64,000 nt of DNA from Lunularia cruciata (taxonomy: Eukaryota; Streptophyta; Marchantiopsida; Lunulariales; Lunulariaceae), in NCBI GenBank assembly GCA_948567375.1, contig OX419758.1:1989001-2053000 (forward strand), given 5' to 3'. The notes beneath the pieces were generated by a model that did not search any database, had not been told where the DNA came from, and worked only from the letters and a program-made list of their open reading frames with translations. The translations under genes and the position numbers were made by a program. Below are positions 54,701 to 64,000 of this stretch, piece by piece. Within the stretch, counting starts at the first letter, position 1. The number at the start of each line of letters is the position of its first letter.

Positions 54701-57338
54701 TGTCAAATGCCGAATATATGTTGGAGCTTTCCATCTATCTTATTTTATACACCGTATTTACTCGAGCCGGAGGCTTAGCTGTCAATGTAAGGAGTTTGGA
54801 AAGTTGTCAAAGTTGTGAATGTAAGGAATTTATAAAGTTCTGAGCTTTGGTACAGAACATTATATATTGAAACGTCAACTCTAGGTGTGAACTGTTTTGT
54901 CGTTAGGTAGTTATATAAGTATTACATGCTGTAATAAGATTGTATTCTCGTCCTCCTTACAGGTAGCGTGGGAGCATGAACAATTCTCAAGGCACAGAAT
55001 TACCGCCGCAACTCTTTCAGGATTGGAAACTGCTCCAGAGCTTCTTGATCGAGTCGGAGGAATCTCCGACCGAAGGTAAATGGGAGTGTTGACTTTGTGC
55101 CAACAAAATATTTGCAGCTGCCATCTCAGTATTTTGCAGTCCCAGTAATCTCGTTTGGCATTCTGGCCTGAAGTTGCTCACGCGTGCTTTATCTCTTGGT
55201 TAACTACCTGCATGTTTAAGGTTATCCGATGGTTCGGTTATTATCAATGTTGGGTATCTTCGTGTATCCATGATGAATACGGATATGGCATTTTGCAGGA
55301 ACACTGTAAATGACACAGTCTTAGCTCGCAATATAAGAATTGTAGCCGAAAGCCTTGCTGTAAGTGCTTCTTTTCTAACGAATCTCAAGAGTCCATTTGA
55401 ACCACTAGTCCCTTTTTGGCGTTTTCCGTAGAAAGATCTCGTGGGATTCCTTTCAAGTTCCGTCGTGTTTTAGGGAGCTGCAGGAGACAATTGGAAGCAT
55501 AGCTTATAGTTTATGATGTTCCAGTGGAAGAAACGTCCTGAATGACCTGTTGCCCTGCACAGAAACACACATATGGACTTGAAGGGAAGAACATTGAAGT
55601 GTTTGCTGATAATAGTAGCCTTGCTATTAGCCCACCTTATGTAAAACTGTGGCTAGATTTACTCGCACGGACCCCTCGAGTTGCCCCTTTCCTTGGGAAG
55701 AACGCTCCTATCATTGCTGCACTACAAAAGGTTTGTCGTAGTCTTGTCTTCTTCAACTTAATATTGTTGTATTGAATGGCTTGTTTGCCTACGTGAGGTT
55801 AGTGCTCAGTGTCAACGTACATGATATGCAGGAGTTGGCTGTTCACACAAAGGATGTGAGTCTTCAACACGATAATCTTGACGGTACCTTTTTATTTTAC
55901 GACACAATGAAAGCGCAGCTGAATATATATCAGGTTGACGCTTCGCTCCTTCTCAGCCTAAAGACCATCCACTCTCTTCCCCTTCGCTCCAACTCACAGT
56001 GGTTGTTTTGCTTCATGTTTTCTGTCTAGTCTGCCAATTTCAGTCTTGATTGGTTTAGTTTTGACTCGTGGGTCTTCAATTACAGCTTGTCTATTTCGCT
56101 ACATGCTTTACTTAGCGCTGATCGATTACATGATGTGTATCCGTTCTCTACTGCTGTTGATCACGATATAGTTGATATTTCTTTTGTGCTTAATCTCGCA
56201 TTTAATCAATTAGATTCTTTACCTTCTTTAGGGTTTCATTTCTCATGTCGATTTGCACATATCATGTTTACATTTCATATGCACACCATTTGCACGTCAT
56301 GAGTTCCGGATCCCCCGTTCTTCGTACGACTTCTGCTCTCATGTCTGAATATATCAGGTAGAGTTCCAATGCTTAACGGGTGATAGATTTTGTTCTCCAT
56401 TGTCTATTTGGTTTGATGTTTCTCAAATTAATTGAGGTTTCTCGTGATTCATGCACAATAAATCACGAGAAATCTCCCTTTTCAGTGAATTACCTCTGAG
56501 CGGGTACTGTCATTTTCTCCGCTTCGGATGTCAAGCCAACTAGGTGTAGATGACGTGATGCTATCCTTAGTAAGACCAAATCGTGGTGTACTAGCTACCA
56601 AGAACCACGTTGTACTACTTCTAGATATTCTGGGAGGCTAATAATCGACTGCCCTAAGTGACGATTAGGGGTTTGGAAGGAAACTAGATATTCTACTTTC
56701 TGTAGCGTAGGCTTCTGAGGAGTTGTTTCCTCATCACATTGCTTCATGACTTCTCTTTGATTCCCATCTGAACAAACATCGAAAATCTCTAGCCAATTGG
56801 TAATGACTCTGGTAACCAAAGACGGTTACATGTCCTACGCTTTTGATGTTTGCTTGCAAGTCATGCGTTTCTGAAAGTGCACCAGCTCCCAATCCTTCTA
56901 GCTTGCATGGGGCACCGTCTGGTTTATCTTAACCTGATTATCCTTGTAGTTCAGTCTTTGATTCTTACGAGCATGCAGTAACCAAGGTGTATATGTGTTC
57001 GCAGGTTGCAAGTGTAACGTTCGATCTGTTCATTATGCTCGCTGTTGGTTCCTATCTTGGACTTTTGTTCCTCATTCTTGTAATTACTACCAAGGCAAGA
57101 AGGCTGGCATACCCATTGTCATTTATGAGGAGCTTTGCCTGAGTACAGATAGAGTTTCCCAGTTGTGATTTGGACAAGAATATCACTGTGATTTGGTGAA
57201 GTCTTTGTTCCTGCTTCTAGCAGTCCTACTGAATGGAAGTCGGAAGTTCTAAACTCTTTCAACTTGTTATTACAGGGTTTCGATGATTTGGTGGGAGCTT
57301 TCAGAAGGCCTCCATCACGGAAGTTGAAGGGGAACTGA
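51749..57338 (+). CDS. NCLN: Nicalin (ER membrane BOS-complex subunit), 14 exons
   Basis: Exons: 51749-52037, 52327-52493, 52927-53030, 53289-53355, 53553-53645, 53811-53975, 54209-54346, 54596-54673, 54963-55075, 55299-55359, 55563-55730, 55832-55933, 57005-57094 and 57276-57338, coding 565 residues, close to the 563 of human nicalin. Nicalin, related to nicastrin, sits in the ER membrane with NOMO and TMEM147 and assists multipass membrane-protein insertion. Visible features are an N-terminal signal/membrane segment (VVSMQAMVALLCVVAAYIE), VYRMIQYDFQG, the aminopeptidase-like core ASYDTFGAAPALSVGSDSNG with NGSGVVALLELARLF, LHVSKPP, VAWEHEQFSR, and a C-terminal transmembrane helix before RRPPSRKLKGN. 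All introns are GT-AG except intron 13, which begins GC (AAG|GCAAGA); reading through it gives an alternative shorter C-terminus. Intron 12 is about 1.07 kb. The first ATG of the open frame was chosen as start. Confidence 0.92.
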
Positions 57339-58784
57339 GTGCAGTATTTGTCAAGTCCTTCGACATCGTGCGAAGTTCGACTGACAACTTTCCTCAGACG
57401 TTTTGTACTTTGCGCAGGAGCTTCAGCTTCTAACTGAGTTATCTGCACCAATGCCTGGAGAACGTAAACTTGTCCCACTTTCGTCTTAAGGGGAAATTAG
57501 TTGATGCTCGTAGACAAATTCGAATTTTCCAGGCAGGGATTAATCAAGTAGTTCTTGCTCTTTACCCTCTAGGCTGCCAAATGTATTTACTTTTGAATGA
57601 GAAGAGCTACTTTTTTTCACCTAAGTAGAAACAAGCCCATGATTGGATCTTACAACATTCCGAGAGTAGAAGGATTCAGAATGGGTTACATGATGCATCT
57701 TGTGACTTGACAATTTACCTATATCTGGTTAGGTGAAAACCGTCTTTTGCACGTAATGATATCACGAGTAACAAATTTCATAATGCATTGGTAGGGTGAC
57801 GGGACATCTTATGGCACAAGCTGTAAGTCCTCTCAGTCTAGTGCGAGAAGTCTACGGGGATGACAATCCTCAAAGAAGATCGATTCTCTTCGCTTCAGAG
57901 AAGCACGTTCTTAAAATTTGAAATGTGCATTGGAGTAAGTTACGTTCATTTGGAAGGCTGCTATTATATTTGCCAGTGATTATAAGTTCACTGATCACTC
58001 TGAGAAAAGTCAGACCTCTGAAATTTGACATGAGGCGAGACACAGGCATTATTAAATTAAGTGCCAGTCATTAATTTCTCAGAAGAAGCAGAAAAAACGT
58101 AAAACTTTGGGAACATTTCCTACCTACCGAATCTACGATATTGTACTCTTGCAAAACGACCACAATTTTCCAACTTCGGGAGAAGTCCAAGGGAATGCCA
58201 CCATCACAACATATACAAAGTTGAAGTCCAAATCGTGGAACCAAGACAACAATCTCCAGTGAGTAGTAGTCACTGACAGATGAAATGTCAAGACAGATTT
58301 GACTACAGAATATCCAACGCGCAGCGAAGAGAAGACAGCCAGAAACTTGAAACCTCACGCCATCGTACAGTATTTTGGCTTTGATCAGTCGGACTTATCG
58401 AATCTTTTCACAGCTCAGCGTTAAATCTTGGTCAATGATTGCCCAATATTGGATGCGCTTCTAGATTCCTTCGTCTGCACGAAGAGTTGGTGAAGCCAGC
58501 AATTAAAACGATTCCATTGATCTTACAGAGGAAATCTTTGGATTCGGTTTCACCTTCTTGTAGTCCCCGTAATTTGGAACGATATATCAGAACTTCGTTA
58601 TTATCGCTATCACAACCATGTTCCTATCCAGACATGTGAAACAAACGGGAAAGAACAAGGAGGTGCCGCTTCTGCTCGAACTTAAAGTCCTCTCTCCCAT
58701 CAAGGATACACATTCGAGCTTCGAAAGGCAGTAGAACAGAGCAGATTCATCAGACTACAACTTGGTTTATTGGCAATTGTCATC
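57339..58784. other. Intergenic region between nicalin and GSTF
   Basis: No recognised gene. A minus-strand frame at 58071-58358 and a plus-strand frame at 58439-58639 show no domain; the last hundreds of bases are presumably the GSTF promoter. Confidence 0.4.
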
Positions 58785-59654
58785 ATGGCTAGCGAAATGG
58801 GTATTAACGTATATGGGATCACGCTCTCACCTCCTGTCAAGACAGTGTTGATGACACTTTACGAAAAGGAAGCAGATGACTTTCAACTAATTCCAGTAGA
58901 TCTGATGAGTGGAGAACACAAACGGCCGGAGTTCCTCGCAATGAACCCCTTTGGAAAAGTTCCTACCTTCAAGGACGACAATCTGGTTTTATTCGGTAAG
59001 TCCACTATCCACACAAGTCTCAATCATACGTGTTTTTCCGATTATGCCTGATCTTTTGGGGTCTTAATGGATGGAGCTGCTTAGGACTCGTCTAGTTAGT
59101 GAACAACCCCTGCTTCTCTTTCATAGAGAAGACATTCGTTTGCAGAAATATATGTTTTTCTGACCAAAAAAGCCTGCTGCTTTGGGACTCTGTATTTATG
59201 TTTCGCAGAGTCCAGAGCTATAGCAAAATATGTGGCAACCAAGTTTGAAAGTCAAGGGACACCACTTCTGGGAGAAACTCTCCAAGAGAAGGCGCTAGTG
59301 AACGTGTGGATCGAAGCCGAGAGCCAGAACGTCAATGAGCCTCTTCTAGATCTCTACCGCGAGTATCACATCAATAAGCTTTTCATGAATAAGGGACCAG
59401 AGGAGGCGAATGTGAACGCCCTCATCGAGAGACTGGAGGTGTATTTGGATATTTATGAAGCACAGTTGTCCAAAACGAAGTACTTGGCTGGTGATTTCTT
59501 CTCTCTAGCGGACGTGGTTAACATGCCTGGCATTCAAAATCTTTTCACCTATTGTGGCTCTAAGGCAGACGTGGTGGTCAAGAGGAAGCATTTGAACGCA
59601 TGGTGGGAGGACGTTTCATCCCGGCCATCCTGGAAGAGGGTGCAAGCTCTCTAG
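58785..59654 (+). CDS. GSTF: Phi-class glutathione S-transferase
   Basis: Two exons (58785-58995 and 59209-59654, GT-AG) encode 218 residues, the usual size. Phi-class GSTs conjugate or reduce electrophiles and peroxides with glutathione in the cytosol. The N-terminal thioredoxin-like domain shows the catalytic Ser15 in GITLSPPVKT, the glutathione-site NPFGKVPTF and ESRAI (the E codon is split by the intron). The helical C-terminal domain contains LAGDFFSLADV, typical of the phi class. Flowering-plant phi genes commonly have two introns; here the first is absent, so residues 1-70 lie in one exon. The start ATG follows an in-frame upstream extension without ATG and fits the family N-terminus. 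Confidence 0.93.
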
Positions 59655-60238
59655 GATCTATGGCCGTTCAAACACCTGTGGACCTAAAGATCAAGGAGAA
59701 TAATCACTTTTAGAGTTTTACAGTTCAATTCGGTTGAACTCTTGTTGTGCCTTGCTGCAGGCGGCTCTGAGAAGCCAATACCAAGTCGCTTTTGTATTTT
59801 CATGTACACCCCGCCGCTTGTTTCCTGCAGAAGTAAACCTAGGGCATTATAATAACACATTTTATCTATTAATTCTTCATCCATAAACATTTTCTGTGCA
59901 ATTGAAACGATATCGAATGACAACCCGTAAACCTTCTAGCAACTTATGGTTGAGAATAAAGACTATCTAAATCTTTTTAGATGTGATATGAATCAGAATT
60001 TGAATGGGAACTCAGCTTGAACTCATGCAAACCCTAAAAGATTGCAGAAAGGGCTTCTTATTTTAAAAAGGAAATTTGAAGGTTACGAATTAGACCCAAA
60101 CTATGATACAAGTTGAACCTGGAACCGAGTTTCATTAAAGATACCTAGTTTCTTTACACTGCCACTCTGAAATGTATAGCGGAAATGTATAGCGAAAGTA
60201 CTGTAACGCAAGGTGTAAAAATCCCTTAAAACCTGTTT

Positions 60239-61998
60239 CTACGAATCGATCGGCCAATTGCCTATCTCCAGACCGTTGCCTGCATTCACAGTAACCGAAA
60301 GAAAACCAAAATCAAAGCATTTTCAACAAGGTATCGCTGAAGAGCTCTTCCCTAGTGAAGAAAAACATTCAACTGATTCAGCTCTCTTCATTAGTTCCAC
60401 ATCTTACTTCGTTTGGAACTAATGAAGAAAGTTGAACTCCTACTTCCAAGTGGAAGCATATAATAAGGGAAAAGTTCCGAGAAACCTTGGAAGTAAATAT
60501 CGCAGTGAATTGTACAAGAAAAGAGTGAGAAACGAACCATCTGGATCAAAGAAGAAGGCCTGTTTTATTGTGCCCTGTTGCTGCGTCTTCTCAAAATAAG
60601 GAATAGCCTTCTCCTGGAATCATAATTGCGTTTTTTCTCAGTCGAAAGCAAAGATGGATTTGAATATGCCAGAAAAGCCCTGATTCTCAAGTAAATGTGG
60701 AAAAGTAAGCTTCACAAATCTGAAATTAGGGACAGACGAGGACCTTCAGAAGTTCTATGGCGGCGTCATAATCGGATACACGAAAGGAAAGGTGGTGTCC
60801 AGTCTGAAGAGCGTTCTCCTCACGCCTGCAACCAAGGAAAAATGCTCAAAAACCCTGGGATTGGCGTTAAAGCCAGATTTCTGGGCTTTACTGTGATACT
60901 TTGCTTAGACATTAACCTTATGGGCTTAACTATCGGTCCATATATTAGTCATAAGCAAGGGACGAAATCACTTCAGGCTTGTTAGGCGCGCCTAACGGTA
61001 CTATATTCCATCAGCAAGAATGTAAGAGGTATTCAACCAGCATAGTTTGACAGGTCAAGTATGAGCTTATCAGTTCATGGAGAAATCAGCAATGAACGAA
61101 TGGACTCGCCGAAATTGGACTGGGAGTGATCCAGCTATTAACTGATCCAACTATTAGCTAGAAACGCAAGATAGAACACGGTAGTGAAAAGAAGAACTGG
61201 AATTCTGTACAACCATAGAAGCAAAGGTGGTGCTGAGTTTCTACTCTTATTCTAAGGTAAAGACATCTTGCCTCCATACCAATATGATATGAATTTGACA
61301 ATGAACTTAGTGCAGTAGAGGTCGCCTTGACGAAACATAAGTTCACCAATATTATACAAGGCTTTAGGTGAGTAGTTCTAAAGCAAGGGGATTTTTGGAA
61401 TGGAGAGATGCCTCTTACCGTGCGTCGGGTGTGGCCGTGAAGGGACTTTCGGGTAATCTTGAGTCGGGCTTTCGCTTGATTATATGCAGCGAGTGAGAAG
61501 GGGGTAGTTTCAGCCAAACTACACTGTCACCGAACTCCTTCGGAGTCTCTATGTTCTGGAAGCCGAAAAGCTGTCCAGGGTAACACATTCTGTCAGAGAT
61601 GTGGTTATGATTCGCGTGTTGCAAAGGAGAAAACCTATAACCAATGCATTGATATTCTTGGGGAGATCATGTTCCCAATCATTTAATCCATACTCGGTTG
61701 AAGAAGATCCGATCGAAACATAACCACGAGATCATTTCGTGATAAACAGAAAGTAGACATTCAATGTGCTGATCTGTTAGGAGCTTCTGGATTTCTAAAA
61801 GTAAATAGCGGTCAGGAATCTAGCTGAATGACAGGTACTGAGTGCTCACACCATTGACCATAGAAGGGACTAACTCGAACATCTTCATAAAACGGCACAA
61901 ACAGTACGTACCTCCTTATAAAATTGCGCAGTTTGCTGCACATTCTCCGTTTCACGAGCTATGTGGTTCAAAAGCACACCGCTGAACGGTCTTACCAT
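60239..61998 (-). CDS. VOC-superfamily (glyoxalase I/bleomycin-resistance fold) protein
   Basis: Five small exons on the minus strand, 61998-61912, 61570-61419, 60825-60744, 60613-60538 and 60279-60239, join in phase through GT-AG introns to a 145-residue protein. The single VOC module is complete: NHIARE at the first strand (His12), AQFYKELFGFQNIETP, VVWLKLPPSHSLHII (His58), TGHHLSFRVSDYDAAIELLK (His90/91), FEKTQQQGTIKQAFFFDPDG and NGLEI (Glu137). His12, one of the middle His residues and Glu137 are candidate metal ligands. The family includes glyoxalase I and dioxygenases, so the reaction is unknown; the protein is shorter than true plant glyoxalase I. It is convergent with GSTF. The start ATG leaves 11 residues before the first ligand, normal for the family. 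Confidence 0.85.
60981..60996. other. 16-bp perfect palindrome inside VOC intron 2
   Basis: gttaggcgcgcctaac is fully self-complementary and GC-rich in an AT-rich intron. It could be a protein-binding site, but nothing else supports a function. Confidence 0.5.
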
Positions 61999-62371
61999 AG
62001 TGTCCTTCCCCTCGGCTTATTTCTTTGCTGCGGGCCCTCTGTACTATAGTCCGTTATAACACGATCCTGCTTTCCCTCCCACCTCCTGATCTTGTCGTCC
62101 ACGCTCGACTCTAGGAAAGCTAGTTATTCTTCGCAGCAGACTCAGTCATCGATACACTGTGGTAACTTAACTCGGCAATGTTGGATCTCAGAAAACAAAT
62201 TTCTCCTGCATAAGTCATCCATCGTATTCATGACTACGGCTATTGCACACAGACTCTCCTCTGCATGGTCTGTTGCCGCAGGCAGAGTTCCCCGAGAGCA
62301 CGTGTCGGGTGGTGTGTCCCTTCATGTGTTCTGCTCTCGCCACGGAGCTACCATCCTCCTCCTCGAATGTG

Positions 62372-63590
62372 CTACGTGTCGGTACTTCTGCGATTGATCA
62401 TTTTAAACTGTCGGAGCGGCTCACGAAACCCACCTCGTGATTCAAGAGTGTGCGAGGACTAGGTTTTTGGATGTAGCATGAGCAAAGACATTATGGACAC
62501 TCCGGAACCGAGCGAGTTCCAGCAAAACAATTATCGTAGGATTCCCCGAATTCAGAAATATTATCGATCACAAATTGACGAATGGCTGGACCAACTTCAA
62601 ATCTCTTCAGCATAACCCTGTGAGAAGGAGCCATGTGGAGCCTCATAATCTGTAGAAAATGTAGTGATGGATTCAGATTGAAGCCATCAAGACGTATAAT
62701 TTTGATGCATCTCGAATCTCTTGACGCGAGAAATCCCAGATTTCAACTCTCAAACTTACCTTGAGGTTGTGAGAGAGCCAGCAATCTTTGTGGACGATGC
62801 CCAATCCAGCATCAAAGCACGGGATAATCGAGGACTGCGCACCTGTTTCTCCATAGTAATGCTTCATCTCGGTATCTACCCCTTCATACAGCATCCCATG
62901 TGGTAGAGCAGGATTGTCTCTCCACCAGACAAACGCTCGGACTCTGTGGTAGTATATATACGGGTCGCATTTCTCGTCCATCCTACTGAGAGTTTGCTGC
63001 ATCCGTTTCAAGGTAGAAAGCCATGATTTCCAGATAGCCTTTTACCTGAACGGGGGAGGTGGCCCAGAAGAATCATTGCTCAATCCCATCAATTGAGAGT
63101 CTATATCAAAATTAGCTAATAACACCAAAAGATGTGAGGATACCGGATTTTGATTTCAAATTTTACAATTTACATATGTCTACAGGTACCTCTGTAGTTA
63201 GATTTTTGGATACTAAATCGCTGGGCCGAAGCAATGGCTAGTATCCCATCAACCGCCTTGGCTTCGATATCAACGTGAACCAAACGGAACCCCTCTTCGT
63301 CAACACCGCCACAGAAACTATGAAGGCAAACTGTGTTTTCCAGTTCAACAGGTTTGCTCGTGTCGATCCATCTCCAGTTTAGGGGATTATAAGTTGCGTA
63401 CACCAGCACGGTTACGTACACCAGGCGGAAGTTCACTTAACCGAGATTTGATTCGTCCAAGGTTCTGGCAAGTTCACTCCAGGGTTTTGAGAATTTGCTG
63501 GGTAGTCTGGAGGGAGGATTGGCTGCATCACTCCATATATATGCATGGCTTATGAACGAAAGCACAAGCATTGCTCGCCATATCTCTTCC
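62372..63590 (-). pseudogene. Indoleamine 2,3-dioxygenase family gene, decayed
   Basis: IDO is a haem enzyme opening the tryptophan indole ring. On the minus strand the family pattern is clear in order: EEIWRAMLVLSFISHAYIW (from acceptor 63590), then ATYNPLNWRWIDTSKP and FCGGVDEEGFRLVHVDIEAK, then (exon 63045-62760) DEKCDPYIYYHRVRAF, NPALPHGMLYEGV and GETGAQSSIIPCFDAGLGI, then (exon from 62649) IMRLHMAPSHR and FVIDNISEFGESYDNC, then in another frame LARFRSVHNVFAHATSKN with the likely haem-ligand His, ending near 62372. Breaks: an in-frame TAA after ESNLG near 63436, an extra base before MQQTLSRM, a frameshift after YDNCF, and another before the last segment. The donor and acceptor phases of the first intron also disagree. 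A real gene with sequencing errors cannot be excluded. The 5' exons lie beyond 63590. Confidence 0.75.
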
Positions 63591-64000
63591 CTGCAGTTAA
63601 ACCATCAGGACGTTTAACATTACTTGATGTTTTGCTCCACTGCTAATGCTTTTTAGGTGCAAAGGGTGAATTCATAAATGAACTACAAGACCTATTCCGT
63701 ACCAAAGATGTTCAATCCGCTGAGAGTAGATGCGGAGGGACACACGAAATGTAGTTGTAGTAAAAATATCTCCTGAAAAGACAGAGACTACTCTGAGTTG
63801 AGTAAAAACTTCAAATGCGATTTCGGGTACTAAAGCGCTCGTATCCCATCCTCATCTATTGTTTCACCTCAATTTCAACTGCAAGAACGAGTGAACTAAT
63901 TATCGGTTTTTTGTTTCGAGAAGGATTGTGGCATCGAATTCAGGAAGCTTTTCCTCCAAAAAATGCTGCAATTTCTCCCCCTGGAACGCGGCAAGCAAAC
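63591..64000 (-). other. Upstream IDO region at the window edge
   Basis: This should contain an intron and possibly an N-terminal exon of the IDO relic. A frame at about 63900-64000 with KLQHFLEEKLPEFDATILLE could belong to it but is too short to prove. Confidence 0.25.

Noticed and set aside
57119-57478. 119-codon minus-strand frame over the nicalin 3' end
   Set aside because: Overlaps the conserved last nicalin exon in antisense; no domain.
58071-58358. 95-codon hydrophobic minus-strand frame between nicalin and GSTF
   Set aside because: No known family and no supporting exons nearby.

Overview
The window looks like nuclear DNA of a land plant, most likely a bryophyte or another early-diverging lineage. 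Evidence: a plastid-targeted CYP74 (allene oxide synthase type), a phi-class glutathione transferase, a plant-type alpha/beta hydrolase and a plant-type nicalin; GT-AG introns; plant-type Ty3/gypsy and PIF/Harbinger remnants; and an indoleamine 2,3-dioxygenase (IDO) relic, a family not usual in flowering plants. The species assignment is inference. All intron-containing genes were modelled by hand from splice signals and protein-family alignment from memory, without transcripts.

Layout. 1-5.3 kb: the 3' half of a decayed Ty3/gypsy element (RNase H end, integrase) followed by a same-strand coiled-coil ORF block. 5.3-14.7 kb: no convincing host gene, but a dense cluster of copies of one non-LTR retroelement family, most only 55-90 bp long. 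14.7-17.4 kb: an intronless allene oxide synthase gene with G-boxes upstream. 17.4-22.9 kb: AT-rich desert with a long (TA)n tract. 22.9-27.0 kb: the longest copy of the same non-LTR family (C2H2 finger, reverse transcriptase, CCHC-like knuckle, restriction-like endonuclease region) on the minus strand. 28.0-32.0 kb: a BUD20/ZNF593-like ribosome-biogenesis gene, a truncated AOS pseudogene just behind it, and a four-exon alpha/beta hydrolase on the minus strand. 32-51 kb: repeat-rich (a third long non-LTR copy, a Harbinger transposase relic, tandem repeats, a 23-bp-arm palindrome, unrecognised degenerate ORFs). 51.7-63.6 kb: a gene island with nicalin (14 exons, one GC-AG intron), GSTF (2 exons), a small VOC/glyoxalase-like gene (5 exons, minus) and a decayed IDO gene (minus).

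The most notable system is the non-LTR retroelement family. At least eleven copies share a 3' end with two short hairpins (GGGGC-TTA-GCCCC and GATGGG-GTCTT-CCCATC) and a conserved tail ending near GCGGTCGCCTTTT. Four copies consist of almost nothing but this 74-101 bp end and have candidate 7-10 bp target-site duplications, as expected of target-primed reverse transcription with extreme 5' truncation or of a tiny non-autonomous family using the same machinery.

The host genes do not form a pathway. AOS makes the jasmonate/OPDA precursor in plastids; GSTF and the VOC protein are small-molecule detoxification types; nicalin and the BUD20-like protein are housekeeping factors of ER membrane-protein biogenesis and 60S ribosome assembly.
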